From the NCBI GenBank assembly GCA_034435955.1, contig DAOTWA010000027.1, forward strand, positions 39,236-103,235: a stretch of 64,000 bases of DNA. Direction: 5' to 3'. The notes beneath the pieces were generated by a model that was not told where the DNA came from, ran no database searches, and saw only the letters and a list, made by a program, of their open reading frames with translations. Below, piece after piece: positions 25,943 through 35,647 of this stretch. Position 1 is the first letter of the stretch, and each line of letters starts with the position of its first letter. Position numbers and translations under genes: made by a program. This stretch comes from DAOTWA01 sp034435955. Its GTDB lineage: Bacteria > Chloroflexota > Anaerolineae > Anaerolineales > Anaerolineaceae.

Positions 25943-27355
25943 TTACCCTTTTTCCCATACCGTATGGAAGATGCCCTTTTCATCGGTGCGCTCGTACGTG
26001 TGGGCGCCAAAATAGTCGCGTTGTGCCTGGATGAGATTGGCCGGTAACCAGGCACTGCGGTATCCATCGAAATAAGCTAATGAAGCTGCAAGGGCAGGCG
26101 CAGGCACACCGGTGAAAGCCGCTTCTTGCACAACCAGGCGCAGGTCTTTAACTCGCTCTTTCAATCGGGCGCTCAATTCTGGATCGAGCAGCAGATTGGC
26201 CAGATCGGAGTTGGTTCGATAGGCGGCGCGTAAATCCTCAAGCACGGCTGCACGGATGATACAGCCTCCCCGCCAGATGCGGGCGATCTCTTCCAGATCG
26301 AGATGATACGCATATGTCTGGGAGGCAGTGCGCAACAGGGCCATACCCTGGGCGTAAGTGATCAATGCAGCAGAATAATAGGCATTACGCAGGCGGGGCA
26401 GGAAGGTATCGCGACCTTCGCGGACTCGCCCGATTTTATTTTCATAGATCTTACTGACGGCCCCCCTCACTTCTTTGAAGGCGGATAAGTCGCGCATGGC
26501 TACGGCCGCATCGATGGTCGGTACGGGTATCTGCAAGTCCATGGCGGATTGGGAAGTCCATTTACCTGTGCCTTTTTGTTTGGCTTCGTCAAGGATGACA
26601 TTGATTAGTTTGCGGCCTGTTTTTTGATCTACCTCGGCGAAGATGTGAGCGGTGATTTCGAGCAGGTAGCTATTCGTATCGCCTGCTGCCCATTGCGTAT
26701 AGATGGTTTCCAGATCCTCATCGGTCAAACCCATGCCGCGTTTCATCAGGTCATATGTCTCGGCGATGATCTCCATCAACCCATATTCGATCCCGTTATG
26801 CACCATCTTTACGTAATGGCCAGCCGATCCAGGCCCCAGATAAGCGACGCACGGCTCGTCTCCAACCTTGGCGGCCACCGCCTCGAAGATCGGCCGCACC
26901 CGTTCATAAGCGTCCTTCGGACCTCCCGGCATAAGGCTTGGGCCATGGCGCGCGCCAGACTCTCCGCCGGAAATTCCCACCCCAAGATAACGGATGCCCC
27001 TACTTTCCAATGTTTGGGCGCGTAAATCGGTATCTTTGAAGAATGAATTGCCGCCGTCGATAATCAGGTCGCCGGGATGCAGATAAGGCAACAGTTCGTG
27101 GATCACGGCATCGACTGGCGCGCCAGCCGGCACCAGCATCATTACCACCCGGGGGGAGATTAATGCGCTGATGAAGTCCTCCAGATTCTCCGACGGCGTC
27201 ACTTTAAGGCCGCGAGCTTCATAACCGAGCTGTTTCACTTTCTCGAGGTCGCGATCGTATCCGGCTATGGCGAACCCGTGCTCGGCCATGTTCAATACGA
27301 GATTGCGCCCCATGACTCCCAGTCCCACCATGCCCAGATCGCAGATCGGTTCCAT
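25943..27355 (-). CDS. gnd: 6-phosphogluconate dehydrogenase, decarboxylating
   Basis: 470 residues, the standard length of the long-form enzyme. NADP fold LGMVGLGVMGRNLVLNMAEHG at the N-terminus, substrate loops GISGGESGARHGPSLMPGG, and the catalytic Lys/His region GHYVKMVHNGIEYGLM. The C-terminal helical domain (KGTGKWTSQSAMDL onward) is complete, ending in an HTVWEKG tail. Converts 6-phosphogluconate to ribulose 5-phosphate. Ribosome site AAGGAGAAAGGATG before the start. It lies between the HAD phosphatase and zwf. Confidence 0.97.
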   Translation of the reverse strand: MEPICDLGMVGLGVMGRNLVLNMAEHGFAIAGYDRDLEKVKQLGYEARGLKVTPSENLEDFISALISPRVVMMLVPAGAPVDAVIHELLPYLHPGDLIIDGGNSFFKDTDLRAQTLESRGIRYLGVGISGGESGARHGPSLMPGGPKDAYERVRPIFEAVAAKVGDEPCVAYLGPGSAGHYVKMVHNGIEYGLMEIIAETYDLMKRGMGLTDEDLETIYTQWAAGDTNSYLLEITAHIFAEVDQKTGRKLINVILDEAKQKGTGKWTSQSAMDLQIPVPTIDAAVAMRDLSAFKEVRGAVSKIYENKIGRVREGRDTFLPRLRNAYYSAALITYAQGMALLRTASQTYAYHLDLEEIARIWRGGCIIRAAVLEDLRAAYRTNSDLANLLLDPELSARLKERVKDLRLVVQEAAFTGVPAPALAASLAYFDGYRSAWLPANLIQAQRDYFGAHTYERTDEKGIFHTVWEKG

Positions 27356-27439
27356 AAATTCATCCTTTCTCCTTGTAAATAATTCTTACGATGATAAGTC
27401 TATTCATTTCGGCCCTTGCCGAGCGTTCTAAAGGATTGT

Positions 27440-28057
27440 TTAAACTACCAAGCCGATACGCGCCAGTTCTTTTGCGGTTTGCTCCAACGAGGTGTGATGG
27501 ATACTGCGAATGCCCAATCCTCTGGCGACCTCTGCGAACAGCGCACGATCGTCCAGGTAGACCACCTCTTCAGGATCAGATTGGGCTGTATCCAGCGCGA
27601 TTCGGTAGATGTCGGCATCCGGTTTGCGGAAGTGGACGAAGCTGGAAGCGATGAAGAAGTCCACAAATTCTTTGAGAGCGAATTTCTGAATGCGATAGAT
27701 GGTCAATTCACGCCCCTCGTTGCTCACCGCTGCAACTCTCAAATGATAATTTTCTTTCAATCGCTTTACATAATCGATCATATCAGCAAAGGGTTGTGAT
27801 TGGGCGAACATGAAGGCTTTGAAATCTTCTATTGTGAAGGTGCGTGGTGTGTAGAATACAACTCGACGCAGATATTCCTCCAGGCTGAGTTTACCCTCTT
27901 CGTAGGTATCGAATGTGAGGTGATGGCGCTCATCCATCTCTTCGTGATCGAGACCGAACTGGCGGGCGGCTCTCCTCCGCGCGCCGCGGTCCCAACCGTT
28001 GGTCAGCAGCACCCCGCCGACATCCAAGAATAGTGTTGTAATGGGTATTCCTGGCAA
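27440..28057 (-). CDS. HAD-superfamily phosphatase, YihX-like, inside the pentose phosphate operon
   Basis: About 205 residues if initiated at TTG 28057; the frame continues upstream to 28258, but that part overlaps the tal-pgi gene in another frame. Motif I is LFLDVGGVLL (DxG rather than DxD), motif II AAVSNEG, motif III Lys in HFRKPDADIYRIAL, and motif IV VVYLDDRALFAEVA. The DxG motif I and overall spacing recall YihX, an alpha-glucose-1-phosphate phosphatase. It begins 25 bases after tal-pgi and 84 bases before gnd. A role in clearing sugar-phosphate side products is inferred from position only. Confidence 0.8.
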   Translation of the reverse strand: MPGIPITTLFLDVGGVLLTNGWDRGARRRAARQFGLDHEEMDERHHLTFDTYEEGKLSLEEYLRRVVFYTPRTFTIEDFKAFMFAQSQPFADMIDYVKRLKENYHLRVAAVSNEGRELTIYRIQKFALKEFVDFFIASSFVHFRKPDADIYRIALDTAQSDPEEVVYLDDRALFAEVARGLGIRSIHHTSLEQTAKELARIGLVV

Positions 28058-28082
28058 TGTTCGCCTGCCGCTTGATTGATAC

Positions 28083-30932
28083 TCACCCGACTCTCGATCC
28101 CTCGAGGGCGCCTTCCAGGGTTTCTTTGAGCTGTTGCAAGCCGGCTTGAGGGTCTTTCCCCAGGTGAATGCGTAGCACCCGCCGCTCGTGACGTTGCAAA
28201 GCCAGCATGTCCCCGAGCGCCTGGGCGCGAATGAAGGTGCCAAATGTGTAGGGCTCACCCGGCAGAGGCACGTCCTCGGCCGGGTCGTAAGTCAATTGGA
28301 GGAATACGCCCTTGTTTGGTCCACCTTTATGGTACTGTCCGGTGGAGTGCAGGAAGCGCGGTCCGTATCCCAGTGTGGTAGCGCAATGCAGCCGATCACG
28401 GATGGCCAGACGCAATTCCCCCAGCAGGCGGTTACTGCTCTCGTCCTCTGGCAGGTATGCCTGGAGAGCCACGTAATCCCCACGGGCCATGCTGTCGAAC
28501 AGGCCGGCCAGGCTTTCGCGCAGGTTTCTTGCCAGCGGTTGGCCGTAAACGGAAATGGCTCCTTCCCTCAATCCGGGTTCACCCTCCTTGAGATGACCAT
28601 CGGATTGGCGCGCTTCGGCTAAAATCCGATTGGTGTTGTCTTTGCTTTCCTGAACGTTGGGCTGGTCGAAAGCGTTGATGCCCAGCACCGCGCCGGCTAA
28701 TGCCGTAGCGAACTCCCAGCGGAAGAACTCCTGGCCGATATCCAGCAAGTCGCCCATCTGAACGGTGATCGTTGGGTAACCAGCATGGTTCAGACGTTGG
28801 GCAGCACGCTCCAATTCCCCGTCGATGCGTGATTTGAGCTGCAAAAGAACGAAAGTGCGGTCTTCCCCGTACACTTCCGGACTACCCGCCTCTTCGCCAG
28901 CTACTGGCAGGATGCCTTTGCCTTCCTTACCGGTGCTCTCTGCCAGGAGCTGTTCAAGCCATAAGGCGAAGGGCGCTATGGCGTGCGGCGCCAGAAAAGT
29001 CAGCTTGTCGTGGCCGCGCAAGGCGAGCTCACCGATGGCCGCACCCAGGGTCAGGCCAGGATTCATCTCTGCCGGCACAGAAGAGGCGCATGCATGGATT
29101 ACCCGCTGGGCGCGTGACAGTATCTCGCCCACGTCAACTCCCACCAGCGCGGCGGGCAGCAACCCGAAGTATGACAGCGCCGAGTAGCGCCCACCGATGT
29201 CGGCGAAATTTAGAAAGATTCGGCGAAAACCGCGTTTACGGGAGCTTTCCACCAACGGTGTATCCGGGTCGGTCACGGTGACGAAATTTTCGCCGGCCCG
29301 TTCGCCCTTCAGTTTATATAGCTTGTCATAAAAATAGTCCGCAAAGGCTTCTGGCTCGGCGGTGGTGCCCGACTTGCTGGCCACGATGAACAGTGTCTTT
29401 TCAAGCGGGAGGCGTCGTTCTATTCTAAGGATGGTAGTTGGGTCGGTCGTATCCAGGATCGTGAGCGGCAGACCGTCTCTCCCAACCGGGAAGATACGTT
29501 CGAAAACCATTGGCGCCAGGCTGGAGCCGCCCATGCCCATATGCACCACATGGCGGAAACCTGCCGCCCGCACCGATGCCGCGAAGTTGAGCAAATCGGG
29601 CAGATTTTCTTCCATTTTGTCGGCGACGTGAAGCCAGCCCAGCGCGTTGGCGATGACTTTTTGGTCCTTTTCCTCCGTTTTCCACAAACTGGCATCTTTG
29701 CGCCAGATGCGCGCCGCCGCATCTGCCCTTTTCAGACTTTCAAGCCGCTGTGTAATGGCTTGCGAATAGGAACCGGTTGAAATTTCTTGCCGGTCGACCT
29801 GTTCCTTTGCGGCCTCCCGAGACTCCTTTTCCAGAGTATCCATCAGGCGTTCGTAGGCCTGGATGAATTTTTGTACGCCCTCATCTTCGAGCTGCTGGGT
29901 GGCCTGGTCTATGTCGAGGTGGACTGCTTTCAAACTCTCCAAGACCCATTTGGCGTGGTCCACGTCCTGTTCGAGCCGTGGAGCCGGCTGTCCGTGGTCG
30001 CGATAAGCATTGATCGTCTCAAGCGGCAGGGTATTGATCGTATCCGGGCCGATCAGCGCTTCGACGTATTTGACGTCGCTGTAATTTGGATTCTTTGTGC
30101 TGGTGCTGGCCCATAGCAGCTTCTGGGGCTTTGCGGCGCGTTCGGCCAGCCTCTGGAAGCGCTCACTCCTCAAGGATTCCTTATAGATCTGGTAAGCCAG
30201 CCTTGCGCTGGCGATGGCTGCTTCACCCTTCAAACGCGCGGCCAGTTCGGCTTCAGTCCCTTCACCCCGCAGCATGTTTTCCAACGCAGCATCCAGCAGC
30301 ACATCGATGCGGCTGAGGAAGAAGCTAGCCACTGAGGTGATCGTATCGACTGGTTTTCCTTCTTTGATCCTTTCTTCTAAGCCGGACAGGTAAGCATCCA
30401 GCACATCTCTGTAGCGGGGAAGGCCGAAAAGCAAGGTGACATTGACGTTAATGCCTTCGCTGATGAGCTGACGAATGGCGTGGATGCCCTCTTTGGTAGC
30501 AGGAACCTTGATCAGCGCATTCGGGCGGTTGAGCGCCTTCCAGTAGCGCTTTGCCTCAGCCACGGTTCTGCTGGCATCGTGAGCCAGGAAGGGGGACACT
30601 TCCAAACTGACGAACCCATCCCGGCCACTCGTCTGGTCAAATATTGGACGGAGGATATCAGCCGCCGTCTGCAAGTCTTCGATCATCAGGGCGTCGTAGA
30701 TTTCAGCGGCCCTTTTTCCCTTTATCGTCAGGCTGCGCACGGCCTCGTCGTAATCATGGCTGCCAGCGATGGCTTTCTCGAAAATCGATGGGTTCGAGGT
30801 AACTCCGCTGATCCCATCTTGTTCGACGAATGTCTGAAATTCGCCGGAGGTGAACATGCTCCTGCGGATGAAATCCAGCCAGATACTCTGGCCATAACTT
30901 TCCAATTTACGCAGCGGATTTTCCTTACCCAT
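28083..30932 (-). CDS. tal-pgi: Bifunctional transaldolase / glucose-6-phosphate isomerase
   Basis: 949 residues from ATG 30932 (GGAGG five bases upstream). Residues 1-360 are transaldolase: GISGVTSNPSIFEKAI, the Schiff-base Lys in RPNALIKVPATKEG, and GINVNVTLLFGL. Residues of about 410-949 are phosphoglucose isomerase: HMGMGGSSLAPMVFERI, FIVASKSGTTAEPEAF, NPGLTLGAAIGEL and GPRFLHSTGQYHKGG. The fusion joins the non-oxidative pentose phosphate step to entry into glycolysis. Such tal-pgi fusions occur in several bacterial phyla, including Chloroflexota and Actinobacteria. Second gene after tkt, with a 41-base gap. Confidence 0.95.
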   Translation of the reverse strand: MGKENPLRKLESYGQSIWLDFIRRSMFTSGEFQTFVEQDGISGVTSNPSIFEKAIAGSHDYDEAVRSLTIKGKRAAEIYDALMIEDLQTAADILRPIFDQTSGRDGFVSLEVSPFLAHDASRTVAEAKRYWKALNRPNALIKVPATKEGIHAIRQLISEGINVNVTLLFGLPRYRDVLDAYLSGLEERIKEGKPVDTITSVASFFLSRIDVLLDAALENMLRGEGTEAELAARLKGEAAIASARLAYQIYKESLRSERFQRLAERAAKPQKLLWASTSTKNPNYSDVKYVEALIGPDTINTLPLETINAYRDHGQPAPRLEQDVDHAKWVLESLKAVHLDIDQATQQLEDEGVQKFIQAYERLMDTLEKESREAAKEQVDRQEISTGSYSQAITQRLESLKRADAAARIWRKDASLWKTEEKDQKVIANALGWLHVADKMEENLPDLLNFAASVRAAGFRHVVHMGMGGSSLAPMVFERIFPVGRDGLPLTILDTTDPTTILRIERRLPLEKTLFIVASKSGTTAEPEAFADYFYDKLYKLKGERAGENFVTVTDPDTPLVESSRKRGFRRIFLNFADIGGRYSALSYFGLLPAALVGVDVGEILSRAQRVIHACASSVPAEMNPGLTLGAAIGELALRGHDKLTFLAPHAIAPFALWLEQLLAESTGKEGKGILPVAGEEAGSPEVYGEDRTFVLLQLKSRIDGELERAAQRLNHAGYPTITVQMGDLLDIGQEFFRWEFATALAGAVLGINAFDQPNVQESKDNTNRILAEARQSDGHLKEGEPGLREGAISVYGQPLARNLRESLAGLFDSMARGDYVALQAYLPEDESSNRLLGELRLAIRDRLHCATTLGYGPRFLHSTGQYHKGGPNKGVFLQLTYDPAEDVPLPGEPYTFGTFIRAQALGDMLALQRHERRVLRIHLGKDPQAGLQQLKETLEGALEGSRVG

Positions 30933-30973
30933 AACAACCTCCGCGGGCTTGTCGTTGGGACGATAAGGGCGTC

Positions 30974-33076
30974 TCAATGAGAGCCCGATTGACTGACAGA
31001 TCGGCTTTTTAATAAATTGAGCGAACGGTTAACCACATTCTCCACGCTGAATCCGTATTCTTTCATCACCACTTCCCCCGGCGCGGAAGCCCCGAAGCGT
31101 TCTATGCCGATGATCTCCAATCCTTGGCCAATGTACGGCTTCCAGCCCAGCGTAGAGCCCGCTTCGATGGCCAGCACCGGCACGTTTTGGGGAAACAGGC
31201 TTTGTTTGTATTCCGCGGGTTGCTCACTAAACAGATTCCAGCTCGGCATGCTGATTACCCGCGCCTGGATTCCCTGGCGAGCGAGTTGTTCTCTGGCCTC
31301 AAGCGCCAGGTATACCTCCGATCCGCTGGCCGCCAGGATTAGATCCATCCGGCTTCCTTGCGGATCGGCCAGCACGTATGCCCCCCGCGCCACACCCTGC
31401 CTGATCTGCGGGTAGAGCTTCAAATCAAGCACCGGCAGAGCCTGTCGGGTGAGCGCCAGCGCGACTGGACGGTCTTGGATGCGCACCGCCAACCGCCAGG
31501 CTTCGGCGGTTTCGTTTGCGTCGGCGGGGCGGAACACCACCATGCGCGGGATTGCCCGCAATCCCACCAGTTGCTCAACCGGCTGATGGGTGGGTCCATC
31601 CTCGCCCAAAGCGATGCTATCGTGGGTAAGGATATAAATCACGTGCAGGTTAGACAGGGCTGCCAGTCGCATCGCCGGGCGCATGTAATCAGTGAAGATC
31701 AGGAAGGTTGCGGCATAAGGCAGCAGTCCGCCGTGTGCGGCGATTCCGTTTGCAATCGCGCCCATAGCGTGTTCGCGCACGCCAAAGTGGATATTTCTTC
31801 CGGCATAGCTCCACTCCCCACCGACCGATCCCTGGCGGTCAGTCGGGGTAACCTCCGGGCTCTCGAGGTCGCCATAGCCGATCAGCGCGGTGTGCGTGGA
31901 TGGATCCAGGTCGCCCGAGCCGCCGATCAATCCGGGCAGCCGTTTGGCGACCGCCTGCATCACTGCGCCGGAGGCAACGCGGGTGGCCAACGGTTTATCA
32001 GGGGGGAAGGAAGGGATATCAACGTCCCAATCTTCTGGCAGTTTGCCGTTCATGAGCTGTTCGAGCTCAGCAGCTAACTCAGGATACGCCTGACGGTACG
32101 CTGCGAAGCGCTGATTCCAGCGCTCCTCTGCTTCCCGGCCTTGGCGTATCGCCCGGCGGAATACTGCCAGCACCTGCTCAGGTACGTAAAACGGGGGTTC
32201 GAGCAGCCAGCCCAGATTCTCCTTGGTGAGTTTGACTTCCTCCGCGCCTAGAGGAGACCCGTGAGCCTCGAATGTGTCCTGTTTATGCGGTGAGCCGTAA
32301 CCTAAATGGGTGCGCACCGAAATCAGCGAAGGACGATCTTTGACTGCCTGAGCTGCACGCAGAGCCTGTTCGATCGCCGGAAGATCGTTGCCATCTTCTA
32401 CCGTCTGAGTATGCCAGCCGTAGGCTTCGAAACGACGATTACGGTCCTCCGAGAAAGTAAGGTCCGTGGCTGCTGATAACGAGACCCGGTTATCGTCATA
32501 GAGGTAGATCAGTTTACCCAGTCGCAAATGCCCGGCGAGCGATGCCGCTTCTGCAGCAACGCCTTCCATCAAATCACCGTCGCTGACGATGGCATAGGTA
32601 TAGTGGTCGATCACATTGAAATCGGGCCGGTTATAGCGCGCCGACAGATTGGCTTCCGCGATGGCGATACCCACGCCGTTGCCAAAGCCTTGCCCAAGCG
32701 GGCCGGTGGTGACTTCCACGCCTGCTGTGCGTTCCCGCTCGGGATGCCCGGGCGTCAGGCTCCCGTATTGACGGAAACGCTGGATATCTTCCAGGCTTAA
32801 ATTGTAGCCGGTCAGGTAAAGCAGACTGTAGAGAAGCATGGAGCCGTGCCCCGCCGATAGAATAAAGCGGTCACGATTAAACCAGTTAGGGTTGGTTGGA
32901 TTGTGTTTGAGAAAACGCGTCCATAGCACGTAGGCCATGGATGCCGCGCCCATGGGCAGGCCCGGATGGCCACTGTTGGCTTTTTGAACGGCATCAATCG
33001 AGAGAAAGCGGATCGTATTGATCGCCAAAAGATCGATGTCATTGTTCGGCATGGCTGGCTTGGATTCAGCACTCAT
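30974..33076 (-). CDS. tkt: Transketolase
   Basis: 700 residues from ATG 33076, chosen because GAGGAAGG precedes it; the frame is open to 33295 without a site. Thiamine-diphosphate enzyme transferring two-carbon ketol units. Landmarks: NTIRFLSIDAVQKANSGHPG, SAGHGSMLLYSLLYL, the TPP/Mg motif VSDGDLMEGVAAEAASLAGH through LIYLYDDNRVSL, GVREHAMGAIANGIAAHGG, and THDSIALGEDGPTHQPVEQL. First gene of the pentose phosphate operon. Confidence 0.96.
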   Translation of the reverse strand: MSAESKPAMPNNDIDLLAINTIRFLSIDAVQKANSGHPGLPMGAASMAYVLWTRFLKHNPTNPNWFNRDRFILSAGHGSMLLYSLLYLTGYNLSLEDIQRFRQYGSLTPGHPERERTAGVEVTTGPLGQGFGNGVGIAIAEANLSARYNRPDFNVIDHYTYAIVSDGDLMEGVAAEAASLAGHLRLGKLIYLYDDNRVSLSAATDLTFSEDRNRRFEAYGWHTQTVEDGNDLPAIEQALRAAQAVKDRPSLISVRTHLGYGSPHKQDTFEAHGSPLGAEEVKLTKENLGWLLEPPFYVPEQVLAVFRRAIRQGREAEERWNQRFAAYRQAYPELAAELEQLMNGKLPEDWDVDIPSFPPDKPLATRVASGAVMQAVAKRLPGLIGGSGDLDPSTHTALIGYGDLESPEVTPTDRQGSVGGEWSYAGRNIHFGVREHAMGAIANGIAAHGGLLPYAATFLIFTDYMRPAMRLAALSNLHVIYILTHDSIALGEDGPTHQPVEQLVGLRAIPRMVVFRPADANETAEAWRLAVRIQDRPVALALTRQALPVLDLKLYPQIRQGVARGAYVLADPQGSRMDLILAASGSEVYLALEAREQLARQGIQARVISMPSWNLFSEQPAEYKQSLFPQNVPVLAIEAGSTLGWKPYIGQGLEIIGIERFGASAPGEVVMKEYGFSVENVVNRSLNLLKSRSVSQSGSH

Positions 33077-33492
33077 TTCACCTTCCTCGATGACCATTAA
33101 GAAAACCGCTTTATAAGGTTTACCCACTCCCCATGGAGGATAGCTCGGCAATCGTATTTTACTGTGTCTGGGTCTGGCGTTTAAAGCCCGGGGGTCGCAT
33201 CTCGATTGGCATAATAATCTCCGGACCAGCCCTGCATGCCAGCCCGGAAGTAACTGCTCACCACTAAGTCGCTCTCCCGCAAAGAAGCTCAACACGGGGA
33301 AATCTCATTGCGGGCTGCCCGATATTGCAGGTCGGGCAAATGCACTCTACTGGTAACACAGTCCTGCGTGCAGGGAGGAGTCACACGCAGGTTTCGCGTG
33401 GTAACGCTCTTACACTATTCAGGATAACCTCAACTGTCTAATCTGACTTTATAACCATCTAATGGATTGCTTAAGATGACCTTAACCGCCGA
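33077..33492. other. 416-base gap between tkt and the sugar ABC operon, with two small stem-loops
   Basis: No gene is supported. It should contain the tkt-operon promoter and the end of the sugar-transporter transcript. Two stem-loops are visible: GCCCGA (33317-33322) with TCGGGC (33332-33337), and CTGCGTG (33364-33370) with CACGCAG (33384-33390). Neither is followed by a U-tract on either strand, so I do not call them terminators. Confidence 0.35.
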
Positions 33493-34743
33493 TCACGACC
33501 TTCCGCTGCGCTCGCGCCGTGAGCGTGTGTAGGCATCCAGGGTTACAGCCAGAAGCAACACCGCTCCGGTGACCATGAAACGGATTGAGGAAGCCAGGGC
33601 CAGCAGGTCCATCCCGTTGGAAATGGCTCCGATGACCAGGGAGCCCAATAGCGCAGACCATGTGCTGCCTCGGCCGCCGAACAGGCTCGTCCCGCCGATC
33701 ACCGCCGCCGCAATGGCGTCCAGCAGCACATCGCCGCTGCCCGAGGACTGGTTGACCGCGAAAAGGCGTGAAGCCGCCAGAATGCCCCCGCAGGCGGCCA
33801 GGGTTGCGCTGAGCACGAATACGATGATGCGAATTTGATCCACGTTAATGCCCGCTCTGCGCGCGGCTTCTGCGTTTCCTCCCACCGCAAAGACATACCT
33901 TCCAAAGCGAGTTCTACGTGTGATGAAATCGAATAACACGATGAATCCGATGAAGAACACCACTGCCAGGGGCACACCTTCGATGACGATGGTGCGTCCT
34001 GGATTGCGGTTGACGTTCATCAGTCCGACGGCGCCTAGAACCAGCACCGCGATCAACAAGATCTGGGCGAGAATGACCGACAGCGGCTGCGCTTCGATGT
34101 TGCTGCGCACACGCTGTGCCCGGCCGCGCAGTGCGCCAAATGCGTAGATTGCAACGAAGGCAACCCCGATGATCCAGCCCACTGAGACCGGCAGGCGATA
34201 ATTGGCAATACCAGCGATCAGCGGATCGTTCAGATTGATCGTTCCGGTGCTGCCAAGGACGTAAAGCAAGGCACCCTGCCAGCCCAGGAAGCCCGCCAGT
34301 GTCACTACGAAGGAGGGCACATGCAGCCTCGCGACCCAAAAACCTTGCAGCAGACCGATCAATACGCCCGAAAGAATTCCTCCCAGGATGGCCAGCGGTG
34401 CTGGTATGCCCATTTTTACATTCAAAACCGCCATGATCGCCGCGCACAAACCGCTGACTTCACCAATCGACAGGTCGATCTCTGCGATCAGCAGCACCAT
34501 GACTACTCCGACCGCGATCGTTCCTACTGCAGCGATCTGCACCATCAGATTGGTAAGGTTGAGCGGCGTCAGGAAATTGGGATTGGCAATTTGAAAGACA
34601 ACCGCAATGAGAATGAGACCCAGGACCACTGGCAGAGAGCCAATGTCTCCCTGCGCAACCCGCTCGAACAATTCGCCGGTTATCCGGCTAAAAGCATTTC
34701 GGGCTGGCTTCTGAGTTTTTACTTTTTCCATTTGTTCGTCCAT
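33493..34743 (-). CDS. CUT2 sugar ABC transporter permease (XylH-like)
   Basis: 416 residues with about ten hydrophobic segments starting at LPVVLGLILIAVVFQIANPNF. The family signatures IAEIDLSIGEVSGLCAAI and DAIAAAVIGGTSLFGGRGS are present, and the length is close to XylH (about 390-400). Forms the membrane channel of a ribose/xylose-type importer. The nucleotide-binding gene is 50 bases upstream and the substrate-binding gene precedes that. A basic tail (SRRERSGRS) ends the protein. Confidence 0.93.
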   Translation of the reverse strand: MDEQMEKVKTQKPARNAFSRITGELFERVAQGDIGSLPVVLGLILIAVVFQIANPNFLTPLNLTNLMVQIAAVGTIAVGVVMVLLIAEIDLSIGEVSGLCAAIMAVLNVKMGIPAPLAILGGILSGVLIGLLQGFWVARLHVPSFVVTLAGFLGWQGALLYVLGSTGTINLNDPLIAGIANYRLPVSVGWIIGVAFVAIYAFGALRGRAQRVRSNIEAQPLSVILAQILLIAVLVLGAVGLMNVNRNPGRTIVIEGVPLAVVFFIGFIVLFDFITRRTRFGRYVFAVGGNAEAARRAGINVDQIRIIVFVLSATLAACGGILAASRLFAVNQSSGSGDVLLDAIAAAVIGGTSLFGGRGSTWSALLGSLVIGAISNGMDLLALASSIRFMVTGAVLLLAVTLDAYTRSRRERSGRS

Positions 34744-34793
34744 TCTCTGTCCCCAACCTGTTACGCAAGGTCGTATTCGAATTAATATCTGAG

Positions 34794-35558
34794 TTACACC
34801 GCCCCGAAGACCGCACCCGTAATCGCTGCGACCACCTGTTCGGGATTGGACACGTGGGTGTCAAATGTGGCCACACGGCGTCCAAGGCGGAGAACGATGA
34901 TGCGGTCAGACACGTCGAATATGTCCGCCAGGTTATGGCTGATCACCACCACGCCCAGACCCTGTTCTCGCAGTCTGCGGATCAGCTCCTTTACCTGGAG
35001 CGTCTGCTCCACGCCAAGAGCAGCCGTGGGTTCATCCAAGATGACCACCTTCGATTCCCACATCACCGCACGCGCCACAGCGACGGATTGGCGCTGACCG
35101 CCCGACATGGAAGCGATCCGTGTGCGCACCGACGGGATGCGCACGTGCAGGCTGGCGATCAATTCGGTGGCCCGTTTTTGCATGGCCACTTCATTAATTG
35201 TGCTGATTGGACCGAGGCTGTTGATGTTCTCACGTCCCAGGAAGAGATTGGCTACCACGTCCAGGTTGTCGCAAAGAGCCAGGTCTTGATAAACGGTTTG
35301 AATTCCCAGCGCGGTCGCGTCATGTGGATTGCGTACGCTGACCTCCTGACCGTTGAAAATATAAGTCCCCGCGTCAGGCTGGTATGTACCGGCAATGATC
35401 TTTACCAGAGTGGACTTGCCCGCTCCGTTGTCACCTACCAGTCCGACGACCTCGCCAGTATAGACCTCGAAATCCACTTCGGTGAGAGCCTGTACAGCGC
35501 CGAAACGCTTGCTGATTCCGTGCAGTTCTAGGATAGGTTTTTTCCCGTTTGCGTCCAT
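34794..35558 (-). CDS. CUT2 sugar ABC transporter ATP-binding protein, single-domain form
   Basis: 254 residues from ATG 35558 (GGAAGGACAAT upstream). Walker A GDNGAGKST, Q-loop VYQDLALCDNLDV, signature MSGGQRQ, Walker B VVILDEPTAALG and H-loop ISHNLAD. Classical XylG/RbsA proteins have two fused ABC domains of about 500 residues; this one has one, like FrcA-type transporters, so it must act as a homodimer. Upstream of it lies a 15-bp stem-loop that separates it from the binding-protein gene. Confidence 0.93.
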   Translation of the reverse strand: MDANGKKPILELHGISKRFGAVQALTEVDFEVYTGEVVGLVGDNGAGKSTLVKIIAGTYQPDAGTYIFNGQEVSVRNPHDATALGIQTVYQDLALCDNLDVVANLFLGRENINSLGPISTINEVAMQKRATELIASLHVRIPSVRTRIASMSGGQRQSVAVARAVMWESKVVILDEPTAALGVEQTLQVKELIRRLREQGLGVVVISHNLADIFDVSDRIIVLRLGRRVATFDTHVSNPEQVVAAITGAVFGAV

Positions 35559-35579
35559 ATTGTCCTTCCGCCGGATGGC

Positions 35580-35614
35580 GAGCAACCAGGCGCTGTATAA
35601 GCGCCTGGTTGCTC
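35580..35614 (-). other. Perfect 15-bp intercistronic stem-loop after the sugar-binding-protein gene
   Basis: GAGCAACCAGGCGCT (35580-35594) is exactly complementary to AGCGCCTGGTTGCTC (35600-35614) around the loop GTATA. No U-tract follows on the minus strand. A palindrome TTTGCATGCAAA (35616-35627) lies immediately upstream in the transcript. Such structures between a binding-protein gene and the rest of an ABC operon commonly shield the upstream message from 3' exonucleases, giving excess binding protein. Confidence 0.75.
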
Positions 35615-35647
35615 CTTTGCATGCAAATGATCTCCTGCTATTTTAAC

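Noticed and set aside
33317..33390. Two hairpins considered as terminators
   Set aside because: No U-tract follows either stem on either strand and the stems are short.
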